Source: an uncultured Haloferula sp. (GTDB taxonomy: Bacteria > Verrucomicrobiota > Verrucomicrobiae > Verrucomicrobiales > Akkermansiaceae). Taken from it: a stretch of DNA of 11,667 bases. This document shows positions 1 through 7,900 of the stretch, one piece after another (position 1 is the stretch's first letter; every line of letters begins with the position of its first letter). The DNA lies in the NCBI GenBank assembly GCA_946481625.1, contig CAMLOZ010000041.1:1-11667 (forward strand). The letters are read 5' to 3'. The position numbers were made by a program, and so were the translations under genes. The notes beneath the pieces are model-generated. The model was not told where the DNA came from. It was given only the letters and a program-made list of their open reading frames with translations, and did no database searches.

Positions 1-82
1 TCAAACGGGTGTGCGTGCCGGGGCGGAAGGCGCGGCCAGAGGGGCATCTGGGGATACGAAGGCTACCCGCCGTGCCCGAAAA

Positions 83-116
83 AACTTCCAAGGATTTCCC
101 GGCTGCCGTGTCTTGA
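83..116 (+). promoter_or_regulatory. Weak ECF-like promoter candidate upstream of the sigma gene
   Basis: An A-rich patch with AACTTCC (83-89) is followed by GTCTTGA (110-116). These faintly resemble the GGAACTT and GTC-type elements of ECF promoters, which would fit autoregulation of the sigma gene at 211. The spacing of about 20-22 bases is longer than the usual 16-17 and the -35 match is partial, so this is a weak suggestion. The rest of 1-210 shows no supported gene; short open frames there look like chance products of high GC. Confidence 0.2.
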
Positions 117-210
117 TTGATGAAAGCCATGAGACCGCGTTCCCACCCGCATGGACCTCGCCGCCGCACCAGCCGTGCTTGAAGCGCCGCAGGTGCTACC
201 TTCCGCCACG

Positions 211-717
211 ATGCCTCCCGAGGACAAACCGAGCCTCAGGCAGGTATTCGAGGCGGAGGAAAGCCCCCTGCTGCGCTTCGCCCACGGCCTGACCGGCCGC
301 AGGGAGACCGCGGAAGACCTCGTCCAGGAGGCCTTCCTGAGGCTCCATGCCCACTGGGACGAGGTCATGCACCCCAAGGCCTGGCTCTACCGCTCGGTCC
401 GGAACCTCGCCCTGAACCACCTGCGCGACCACAAGCGGGAATCGGGGGAGGAGGCACCGGAGGCGGCGGACGAGACCCGCGGCCCCGACGGGCATCTGGC
501 CCGGCTCGAGGCGGCGGGCGCAGTCCGCCTCCTGCTCGCCGAAATGAAGGAAGAAGACCGAGAACTCATCCGACTGAAGTACCACCAGGATTTGAAATAC
601 GAGCAGATCAGCAAGCGCACCGGGCTCTCGGTGGGGAACGTGGGCTACAAGCTGCACCACCTGTTGAAGGGCTTGGGGGACAGCTTGAGGAAGTTAGGGA
701 TCGAAAGACCGGAGTGA
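211..717 (+). CDS. ECF-type RNA polymerase sigma factor (sigma-70 family)
   Basis: A 168-residue protein with the two-domain layout of extracytoplasmic-function sigma factors, which direct RNA polymerase to a small regulon. Region 2 spans roughly residues 13-76 and includes DLVQEAFLRLH (36-46) and the helix RSVRNLALNHLRDHKR (61-76), which in this family melts and reads the -10 element. A charged Glu/Ala-rich linker follows. Region 4 spans about 105-162, with the helix-turn-helix YEQISKRTGLSVGNVGYKLHHLL that would read the -35 element. The ATG at 211 is preferred because the family similarity begins there. An in-frame ATG at 151 would add 20 Ala/Pro-rich residues without domain character; neither start has a clear ribosome-binding site. 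No separate anti-sigma gene follows. The next gene, 68 bases downstream, carries an anti-sigma-like N-terminus and is the likely partner (inference). Confidence 0.93.
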   Translation: MPPEDKPSLRQVFEAEESPLLRFAHGLTGRRETAEDLVQEAFLRLHAHWDEVMHPKAWLYRSVRNLALNHLRDHKRESGEEAPEAADETRGPDGHLARLEAAGAVRLLLAEMKEEDRELIRLKYHQDLKYEQISKRTGLSVGNVGYKLHHLLKGLGDSLRKLGIERPE

Positions 718-738
718 GCGTGGAGGTGAATCCGAGAT

Positions 739-773
739 AAGTTCCAAGTTTTAAGTTCCAAGATCCAAGAAAG
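739..773 (+). repeat. Heptanucleotide tandem array, consensus AAGTTCC
   Basis: Five consecutive 7-base units each begin with AAG: AAGTTCC, AAGTTTT, AAGTTCC, AAGATCC and AAGAAAG. The first and third are identical and the others diverge at the end. The array fills half of the 68-base gap between the sigma gene and the VWA gene, ending 12 bases before the ATG at 786. It is AT-richer than the flanking genes. Its role is unknown: a degenerate short tandem repeat, a transcript leader element or a protein-binding array are all possible. A related 10-mer, AACTTCCAAG, occurs at 83-92. Confidence 0.7.
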
Positions 774-785
774 ACCGAAACAGCC

Positions 786-3700
786 ATGAATGATTCTTCA
801 AACTCCTTGCCGCCTTCCGGCGATGACGCGCTGGAAGCGCGTATCGTGGCGTGGGTGCTCGGGGAGGCCTCGCCCTTCGAGGCCGCGGAGCTGGAGAAGC
901 TCTGTGCGGAGGATCCCAAGCTGCGGGAATTCGAGCGGCGGATGCGGCACCTGAACGGGATCCTGGCGGCGGATGCCAAGCCGGTGGCGGGGCTGGAGTG
1001 GAAGCTCCCGGCAGGGAAGCGTGAAAAAGTGACGGATTTGTTAGGGGTGGCGTCGGAGGCACCGGCGGAAGGGAAGGTGAACCGTTACTTCGCGCGGCGG
1101 ATACTGCTCGCGGCGGCGGCCTGCGTGGCGATCTCGCTGGTATCGTATCCGCTCTTCAGCGGCGGGGTGATCAAGATGCGGAAATCGGTGGCGTCCGAAA
1201 GCGCGAAGACGGTGGATTTCCTGCCGTCTTCCGGCGGAGGTGGCGAGCCCGCGGGCTCCCTCGAACTCGGAGATGCAGTCGCAGATCGGACGGGGCGGGT
1301 GTCAGGGATGCGAGAGGATAGGGCGGGCTTGCCGGAAGATCGGGCCGAACGTGCGAGCCGACGGATGGTGGCACCTCCGGGTCAGATCAAGTCCCGGGAG
1401 ACGGCACCGGCGGAAGAGTTAAAGGTTTCCGATGCGGAGGTCGGGCTTGCACTCAACGAGCCGACGGCTCCGGCCGCGCCTGCGGCGACGGCGATGCCCG
1501 CGGAGCCCGCGAAAGAGATTGCGGAGCTCGCGGACGGGGCAGGGAAGAAGTTGGGAGTGGACGACAAGCCTTCGGACCCGGCCGACCTCTATTACCGAGG
1601 GTGGTTGGAAAGCCGGGAGGGAGAACGGCTCAAGGAGCAGGGCAATGTGGCGGAAGCGCAGAAGAAACTGGCCGATGCGCGCGACAAATTCGAGCGGGTG
1701 CAACAGCGGCATCCGGGGTGGAAGGAGGACATGGTCGGGGGACGGCTTGCGAATACGGAGGAGCAGCTCGCGCAGATCGCGGAGGCGATGCCGGAATCGG
1801 AAAGCAGGTCGGAGCTTGCGACCGTTGCGGGAGCGAAGTCCGATGGTGTCCACGGGCTTGACCTGAAGGCCCGGGAGGTGCCTTTGCTTGCAAAGCCGAT
1901 GGCGGGGTTGCCGCCTTCCCGGACAACCGCGGGTGGAGTAGAGGGGGCCTTCCCCGGAATGAAGACGGAAGGCTCGGGAGGGAGCGGCGTTGTGACCGGC
2001 GGTGCCCGCAGCGGAGAAGCACAGGTCAATCGCAACGACATCGATGCAGCGATTTCTCCCGCCGGAGGGTTGGCGGGTGTGGAGTTCCAAGCCGGGCAGG
2101 AAGCCGCCGGGAGACCGGGTCACACCAGCTTGCTCTCGGATGCGGCACAAGGAGGCTCGAAGGTGAACCTTGCGCTCGACTTTTCCGGGCCGCTGGCAAA
2201 GGAGCCGGCATTGATGTTAGGGCCTGAGGATGTCTTGGCCCATCGCTTCAGCAGACAAGAGATCGTGCCGCGGAAGCCGGGCGAGATGCCGATCCAAGAT
2301 GCCGGAGCGGCGGAGGGTTACACGATGCGGGTCCCTGGCTCGAGCCTTGCATGGTCGGATGCGGACACGCCGACTGGGAACGGCGACCGGATGACGTGGA
2401 ACGTGAACGATGCCTTGAACGCCGGAGGAGTCGACCGGTCCGCAGTTGCCGCGGCGGAGAAGTTCTTCTTCGGAAGCGCGAGTGCCGCTTCGGGGTTTGC
2501 CGGAGAATCCCGCGGGCTCGATCAACCGCGGCAGCTTGTGCTGGGGGGGGAACTCCATTACAAAGATCCAGCATCGGAACTCCCGCAGCTCCAGTCGGGA
2601 GAGCAACCCGTTCCGGCCACCCCCGCCACGGGGATGGATCTGGAGCGCGACAAGGTGGTCGCCGAGGCTGTCGATCAGGTCCGTCGCAGCCTCCACCTCG
2701 CGGAAGGTGCCTACAATCTCGGCAAGTATGACGATGCGGCGAAGGCCTATGAGGATGTGATCCGGGTCGATCCGTCTAACAAAGCGGCGCGACGGGGGAT
2801 GGAACAAGTGGCCCAAGCGAAGACGGACTACTACCGCGCGGCCTATGACCAAACGCGGGCGGAGTTGCTTGCGGAGGTGGACAAGGCTTGGGAATTGCAG
2901 GTGCCGCCGGTAGCCGCGACCCAGCCTGCCGCAGAGGCGAAGGGGACCACGAGCTTGAGCGGCCTTGCCCAAAAGGAAGTGGCGAGACGCGAGGCTACGG
3001 TGGCGGAAGCGGACCGCTTCGTGGAGGAAGGCCGGAGAGCGTGGGAGTCCGGCGATCTTGAGAAGGCTTATAAGATGCAGTTGGAGGGTCTGGGCAGGTT
3101 GCCGGAGGCCCCGGTCGTGGATGCGCGGCGTGTGGAGGTGAAGAGATCCTTGAGCGAGATCGCTACGGGGCTTGCGGTGGATGCGAAGGCAAAGGGTAAC
3201 AAGGACGCGGCGAAGGAGTGGGCGGGGAAGGCGCTGCAATGGAACCCGCAGCGGAAGGAGGCGAAGGAGATTCTCGATCTCGGAGGCGGTGATGAAACCA
3301 GCGCGGTGGCCGAGCCGTTCTCGACCTTCTCGCTCCATGTAAGCAATGCATCCTTCAAGCTCGCGAAGGCGGCGCTGGATCGCGGCGAGCAACCCGATCC
3401 CGCAGGCATCCGGCCGGAGGAATTCTACAATGCCTTCGACTACGGGGATCCCGCGCCGGCGCAGGGCGAGCCGGTGGTGTGCGTGACGGAACAGTCGGCG
3501 CATCCGATCCTGCCGCAGCGGAATCTGGTCAGGATCGGCGTGCGCACGGCCGCGGCAGGCCGCGGGGGATCGACGCCGCTGAACCTGACGCTGCTGTTAG
3601 ATAGCTCGGGCTCGATGGAGCGCGAGGACCGGCAGGCGGCGATGCTGCGGGCGGTGGAGCAACTTTCCAAGCTGCTCAAGGAGGGTGATACAATCACGGT

Positions 3701-4604
3701 GGCGGGCTTCGCACGGCAGCCGCGCTTGCTGGCGGACCGCTTGCCGGGGGCACGGGCGCGGGAGTTGAACACGATCATCGCGCAGACGCCGTCGGAGGGC
3801 GGGACGAATCTGGAAGAGGGCTTGAAGCTGGCGGAGGAGTTGGCGAAGCGGCAGTTCAACGGGGCGGCGCAGAACCGGATCGTGCTTTTCACCGATGGTG
3901 CGGCGAACCTGGGCGACGCGCAGCCGGAGTCGCTACAGGCGCGGGTGGAGCAATTGCGGCAGCAGGGGATTGCCTTCGATGCCGCGGGATTCGGGGCGGC
4001 CGGTTTGAATGACCGCTTGCTCGAACGGCTGACGCGCAACGGCAACGGCCGCTACTATGTGGTGGATCGCGCCGAGGATGCGGGCGAGGGCTTCGCGAAG
4101 CAGCTTGCCGGTGCCTTTCGGCCGGCGGCGGAGAACGTGAAGGTACAGGTGCGCTTCAATCCGGCGCGGGTGGCGCGCTACAAGCTGATCGGCTTCGAGG
4201 AGCACCGCCTGGCGAAGGAGGATTTCAAGAACGATGCGGTGGATGCCGCGGAGATGGCGGCGGAGGAAGCGGGCAACGCGCTCTATCAGATCCAGCCGAT
4301 CCCGGGCGGGGAAGGGGAGATCGGCGAGGTGAGCGTGCGCTTCCGCGATGTGGCGAGCGGGCAGATGGTGGAGCGGACATGGACGATTCCCTACGAGGCG
4401 CAGGCACCGGCATTTGACCGGGCGGCCCCGTCGATGCAACTCGCGGGGCTGGCGATGTTTGCTGCGGAGAAGCTGAGGAAGGCCCCGATGGCGGAGGCGA
4501 TCGATTTCGGCCAACTCGGGAAGGCCCTGGCACCGGTGAAGGCGAGATATGCGGGGAGCGCGGCGGTGGGAGAATTGGGGGGGATGATCGAGAAGCTCAA
4601 GTAG
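786..4604 (+). CDS. Anti-sigma-like / TPR / von Willebrand factor A protein, YfbK-type, membrane-anchored
   Basis: A 1272-residue single-pass membrane protein. Residues 1-105 are charged and probably cytoplasmic; AWVLGEASPFEAAELEKL and the following helix resemble anti-sigma domains but lack the Cys/His zinc ligands. A membrane helix spans about 106-124 after Arg-Arg, so the rest is probably exported. TPR-like helices lie near 265-330, 637-672 and 736-830, separated by Gly/Ala/Pro-rich stretches with no domain I recognise. Residues 847-925 match the YfbK N-terminal vWF_A region (TFSLHVSN; RPEEFYNAFDY). The VWA domain (about 930-1105) has an intact metal site: DSSGS at 939-943, Thr1007 and Asp1037. 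The C-terminus resembles DUF3520 (KLIGFEEHRLAKEDFKNDAVDA), but the usual GAGH-VTALYE motif reads as AAEEAGNALYQ. The ATG at 786 has no clear ribosome-binding site but is followed directly by the anti-sigma-like domain. A role in regulating the upstream sigma factor is inferred; VWA domains generally bind protein partners. Confidence 0.92.
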   Translation: MNDSSNSLPPSGDDALEARIVAWVLGEASPFEAAELEKLCAEDPKLREFERRMRHLNGILAADAKPVAGLEWKLPAGKREKVTDLLGVASEAPAEGKVNRYFARRILLAAAACVAISLVSYPLFSGGVIKMRKSVASESAKTVDFLPSSGGGGEPAGSLELGDAVADRTGRVSGMREDRAGLPEDRAERASRRMVAPPGQIKSRETAPAEELKVSDAEVGLALNEPTAPAAPAATAMPAEPAKEIAELADGAGKKLGVDDKPSDPADLYYRGWLESREGERLKEQGNVAEAQKKLADARDKFERVQQRHPGWKEDMVGGRLANTEEQLAQIAEAMPESESRSELATVAGAKSDGVHGLDLKAREVPLLAKPMAGLPPSRTTAGGVEGAFPGMKTEGSGGSGVVTGGARSGEAQVNRNDIDAAISPAGGLAGVEFQAGQEAAGRPGHTSLLSDAAQGGSKVNLALDFSGPLAKEPALMLGPEDVLAHRFSRQEIVPRKPGEMPIQDAGAAEGYTMRVPGSSLAWSDADTPTGNGDRMTWNVNDALNAGGVDRSAVAAAEKFFFGSASAASGFAGESRGLDQPRQLVLGGELHYKDPASELPQLQSGEQPVPATPATGMDLERDKVVAEAVDQVRRSLHLAEGAYNLGKYDDAAKAYEDVIRVDPSNKAARRGMEQVAQAKTDYYRAAYDQTRAELLAEVDKAWELQVPPVAATQPAAEAKGTTSLSGLAQKEVARREATVAEADRFVEEGRRAWESGDLEKAYKMQLEGLGRLPEAPVVDARRVEVKRSLSEIATGLAVDAKAKGNKDAAKEWAGKALQWNPQRKEAKEILDLGGGDETSAVAEPFSTFSLHVSNASFKLAKAALDRGEQPDPAGIRPEEFYNAFDYGDPAPAQGEPVVCVTEQSAHPILPQRNLVRIGVRTAAAGRGGSTPLNLTLLLDSSGSMEREDRQAAMLRAVEQLSKLLKEGDTITVAGFARQPRLLADRLPGARARELNTIIAQTPSEGGTNLEEGLKLAEELAKRQFNGAAQNRIVLFTDGAANLGDAQPESLQARVEQLRQQGIAFDAAGFGAAGLNDRLLERLTRNGNGRYYVVDRAEDAGEGFAKQLAGAFRPAAENVKVQVRFNPARVARYKLIGFEEHRLAKEDFKNDAVDAAEMAAEEAGNALYQIQPIPGGEGEIGEVSVRFRDVASGQMVERTWTIPYEAQAPAFDRAAPSMQLAGLAMFAAEKLRKAPMAEAIDFGQLGKALAPVKARYAGSAAVGELGGMIEKLK
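2543..2550 (+). repeat. G8 homopolymer inside the VWA gene
   Basis: Eight consecutive G residues are read in frame as Leu-Gly-Gly-Glu. Slippage here would truncate the protein before its VWA domain, so this is a possible hypermutable or mis-sequenced spot. The frame is intact in this copy. Shorter G7 runs occur at 4577-4583 and near the right edge. Confidence 0.6.
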
Positions 4605-4813
4605 CGCGGCGTTGAAAGCCGCCGGCGGGCGTGCAGCAGTTCGTGGAGAAGTGCTGCCTTGCTCGCGACAATAAGGGAATTTTCCAAGAAATGGTGGCGT
4701 TGCGGGTCATCCATTTGTTCGCGAGGCACTCGTTGAATCCGGCGGGTGCCCGAGCGGGCCGATCTGCGTTGTTCGTTACGCTCCCTTCCGCGGCTTTCAA
4801 AGCCGCGCTACTT
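4599..4813. mobile_element. REPIN/MITE-like element with 24-base inverted arms
   Basis: The left arm 4599-4622 and right arm 4790-4813 are reverse complements with one mismatch (4611 is g where t is expected). They enclose 167 bases that include an AT-richer patch near 4668-4690. Each arm also contains its own near-palindrome, GCGGCTTTCAAAGCCGC or a one-mismatch version. Two REP-type palindromes facing each other is the layout of REPINs mobilised in trans by Y1 (RAYT) transposases; a degenerate MITE is the alternative. No transposase is present in the window. The left arm overlaps the end of the VWA gene and contains its TAG stop (4602-4604), so insertion may have trimmed that gene's 3' end. 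On the minus strand the interior reads as a plausible but start-less peptide fragment (WKIPLLSRARQHFSTN), unverified. Genome copy number would decide the matter. Confidence 0.55.
4789..4807. repeat. Perfect 19-base palindrome in the right arm
   Basis: CGCGGCTTT-C-AAAGCCGCG forms a perfect 9-base-pair inverted repeat around a single central base. As RNA the loop would have to open a few pairs. It lacks a following T run (the sequence continues GCTACTTCCCC), so a canonical intrinsic terminator is not supported. The left-arm counterpart, GCGGCGTTGAAAGCCGC at 4606-4622, carries one mismatch. Confidence 0.75.
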
Positions 4814-4894
4814 CCCCTCTCACAATTTACCCGCCCTTTACCAAGTTCCGGACATCGATCTGCGATCTTCCTCGAACCTTCACCCGCACTCGCC
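4814..4894 (+). promoter_or_regulatory. Leader of the giant gene, no clear promoter or ribosome-binding site
   Basis: This is the remaining part of the 290-base gap between the VWA gene and the giant gene, after the inverted-repeat element. It is pyrimidine-rich, contains one AAGTTCC heptamer (4843-4849), and has no Shine-Dalgarno match immediately before the ATG at 4895. No -35/-10 pair stands out, so I cannot tell whether the giant gene is co-transcribed with the VWA gene or has its own promoter here. Confidence 0.3.
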
Positions 4895-4999
4895 ATGTAT
4901 CTCGTCCTTGTCCGCTTCTTCCGCCGCTTGCCCGACAGTGCCGCCGACTTTGCCTGGCTCGCGGGCTTCCTTCTTCTTTTCACGTGCTTGGCGACGGCG
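4895..4999 (+). other. Signal peptide of the giant protein
   Basis: This covers residues 1-35: a basic n-region (R7, R10, R11), a hydrophobic core at about 19-33 and an Ala-Thr-Ala cleavage site before Gln36. Cys31 is not in a convincing lipobox (LFTC lacks the small residue before Cys), so signal peptidase I is more likely than lipoprotein processing. Confidence 0.75.
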
Positions 5000-7900
5000 C
5001 AGGAGAATGACGATGCCGTGGTGCTGGTGCCGGTATCGAAGGTCGCCGCGAAGCCGGCTCCGCTGTTCTTCTCCGCGGAGACGACTTCGGTGGTGAACGT
5101 TTTCTCCAACAAGAGCGAGCATGTCATCACCGCGAAATTGAAAGCACATCAGGGTCGCCCCGAGACGCTTTCCATCGGCCTCAACGGGGAGGGCGAGATC
5201 ACCGGTGTGACGGGCGAGGGCCTGGCGTCCTGGACCGTCCGCCAGGAATCCGACGGGCGGCGCTTCCTTGATCTGAAGCCGGCGCTTCCTGCGGTGGGTT
5301 CGCCGGATCCGGTGCCGGTGGAGTTCACGTTCACGATCATCGCCTCGCACGAGATCCCGGCGGAGAAAGCGGGCCAGCCTTTCGCGCTGCTGCATCCCTC
5401 CGCGGGAGCGGCGGTCGGGTTCGCCTCGACCGTCGAGATCCGCAACGATGGCGATGCCCTTGCACGGGTGATCGAGGCGAGCGGTCTCCAGCCCTTGCAG
5501 GGCATGCCCGACCGATTCTTCACCGGGAGCGGGACGCTGCGGGTGGTGATCGGATTGAAGAGCTCGGCGGCACGTCCGGTCGAACTCGCGACCGTCTCCT
5601 TGGAAGGAAACCCTTCCGCGGACCTGAGCGGAATCTCGTTCGTCCTGCGCGGCGAGGTGAATGTCAGGCATCCCGGCGAGGCGGTGACGTTGTTGGAGAA
5701 TGCGGCGCTTTCCGGAGCACCCTCGGGAAGAGGCTGGTTCACGCGCCTGAAGAAGCAAGGTGATGGCTTCGTGCACGAATTGGTGGGCGAGGAAGCGGGC
5801 AGCTTTCCCATCGAGCTGACCTTCGAGGCTCCGCTGGTGCGGCGGGGCGACTGGCGCGGCGTGGACTTCAAGATGCATGGCGGGGCGGTGGTGCCGGTGC
5901 GGATCGCGGGATTGCCGGAGGGTGTGTCCTTCGATCCCTCGCAGCCGGTGGTGCCGGAGCTTCGCAACGGACAATGGACGGGCTTCCTTCCCGCCGCGGG
6001 TAGTGCCGCCTTCGCGTGGAAGAGCGGGCGGCAGGAGGGCGAGGGGACGCTCTTCTTCAATAGCACGGAGATCTCGGACACCCGTGTCGGGGCCGGACTC
6101 GCGCGACGCTATGCGCATCTCAGTTTTCAGGTGCTGCAGGGCAAGCTCGATGCGATCAAGGTGCGTGTGGACGGTCCCGGCGAGATCCTCGCGGTGAAGG
6201 GGGCGCAGGTGCTGGCGTGGAGCGTGAACGAGGAGGCCGGCGTGCGGATGCTCGATGTCCGGCTCAGCCGGCCGATCGAGGTCGAGGGATCGGTCGTGAT
6301 CGAAGCGCAGGCACCGATCGGGGCGTTCCCTGTGACGCTGGAGCCGATGCGCTTTTCGCCACAGGGGGGGCTGAGCCACCGCGGCTTCCTGCGGATCGCG
6401 AACGAGGGCGCGGTGCGCCTGGAGATCGCCGCGGCGCGCGGGCTGATGCAGCTTTCGCCGGCGCAGTTTCCTTGGGCGAAGGAGGGCGATGCCTTCCGCC
6501 AAACGTTTGCCTATCGCTTCCCGGCGGCGGATCATGCGTATGAGATCCGCGCCTCGCAGGTGCTGCCGGAGATCTCGCTGAACGAGGTCACGATTCATGA
6601 TCTGGCCGAGACCGACCGCCGGATTCTGGCCGATCTGGAATTGGATATCCGCGAGGCACCGCTGCGCGAATGGATCGTGGAAGTGCCGGAGGACTTCGCC
6701 GTTGCGGGGGTCGAGGGTGCGGGCGTGGCGGACTACTCGCTGGCGAGCGAGGTGAAGGCGGGCCGTCGCGATCTGAAGATCCTGTTCCGCGAGGCGTTGA
6801 TCGGGCGTCACCTGGTGAGCCTGCGGCTTGAGAAGAACCTCGCCGCGCAAGTCGGGGAATGGGTGCTGCCGGTGCTGGGGCATCCGGGCGCGAAGTCGGC
6901 CCGTGGATACCTGGGCGTGGTCGCAGCCGCGGGGTTCCGGGTGGTGCCGGGCGCGACCGAGGGCTTGGCGGAGACGCCGCCGGATTATTTCCCGAAGAAG
7001 CAGGCCGGCTTGCAGCAGGCTTTCCGCATTCGCGAGGGCAAGTGGAGCGCGACGATGCGGGTGGAAGCGCTCGGCCAGAGCGTGCAGGCGGATGTCTTCC
7101 ATCTCTACTCGCTCAAGGAAGGAGCGGTCACGGGCAGCGTGCTGGTGAATTATTTCGTGGTGGGTGCACCGACTTCTCAGTGGCGGATCCGGGTTCCCGA
7201 AGCGCTTGGGAACGTGGAGGTCACGGGGCAGAATGTGGGCCGTGATTGGCGGCGCGAGGGCGAGGTGCTGATCATCCCGCTGGCCCGGCCGGTGCTGGGT
7301 GCCGGGACGGTGCTGGTGACCTTCGAGCAGCCGATGAGCAACCGCGGCGGCGATCTCTCTCCGGGCGAGGTGAGGCCGCTCGATGTCCAATCGGAGCGCG
7401 GGCACGTGCAGGTGGTGAGCCCACTGCAGGTGAACTACGAGGAAACCCGTAGCGAAGGCGCGGTGCTGAAGCTGGATCCCTCCGAACTGCCCGCGGAGTA
7501 CCGTCTTCTGAGCAGCGCGCCGACGCTGGCCGCATGGCAGTACACGGCGGGCGATATCTCGCTGGGGATGAAGATCGAGTGGTATGAGCGGGGCGAAACG
7601 GAATCGCTGGTGGTGGACCGTGCCGAGCTTGCCAGCCGCGTCTCGCGCGATGGCGAGGCGGTGACGGATGCGCGCTTCTTTGTGAAGGCCCGCGGCCTCG
7701 GCGTGCTGCGCGCCAAACTGCCCGAACATTCGAAGCTGTGGGAGGCGAAGGTGGACGGGGTGAACGTGACCGCGCGTCTCGATGGCGGCGAAACCTTGAT
7801 ACCGCTGCCCGCGAAGGCGGATCCGAACGATCCCGTGGAGGTGACATTGCGCTACGGCATCGCGGGCGAGAGCGCCTCATCGCCCGTGCTTGCGGCCCCG

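Noticed and set aside
151..210. Longer start for the sigma factor
   Set aside because: The extra 20 residues are Ala/Pro-rich without helix or domain character, and the ATG at 211 begins just before the conserved region 2.
739..762. Reverse complement GGAACTT as an ECF -35 element
   Set aside because: The match to the -35 consensus is on the minus strand, pointing away from the VWA gene, and no GTC-type -10 lies at the right distance. The heptamer array explains the sequence better.
2217..3503. 428-residue open frame on the minus strand
   Set aside because: It is the shadow of the VWA gene: basic, His/Arg-rich composition, no motifs.
4789..4811. Intrinsic terminator after the VWA gene
   Set aside because: The hairpin is strong but has almost no loop and no following T run. 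The same palindrome recurs as the other arm of the inverted pair.
4880..7729. 949-residue open frame on the minus strand
   Set aside because: It is antisense to the giant gene, Arg/His/Gln-rich and without recognisable domains. Such frames are expected opposite GC-rich genes with strong third-position bias.
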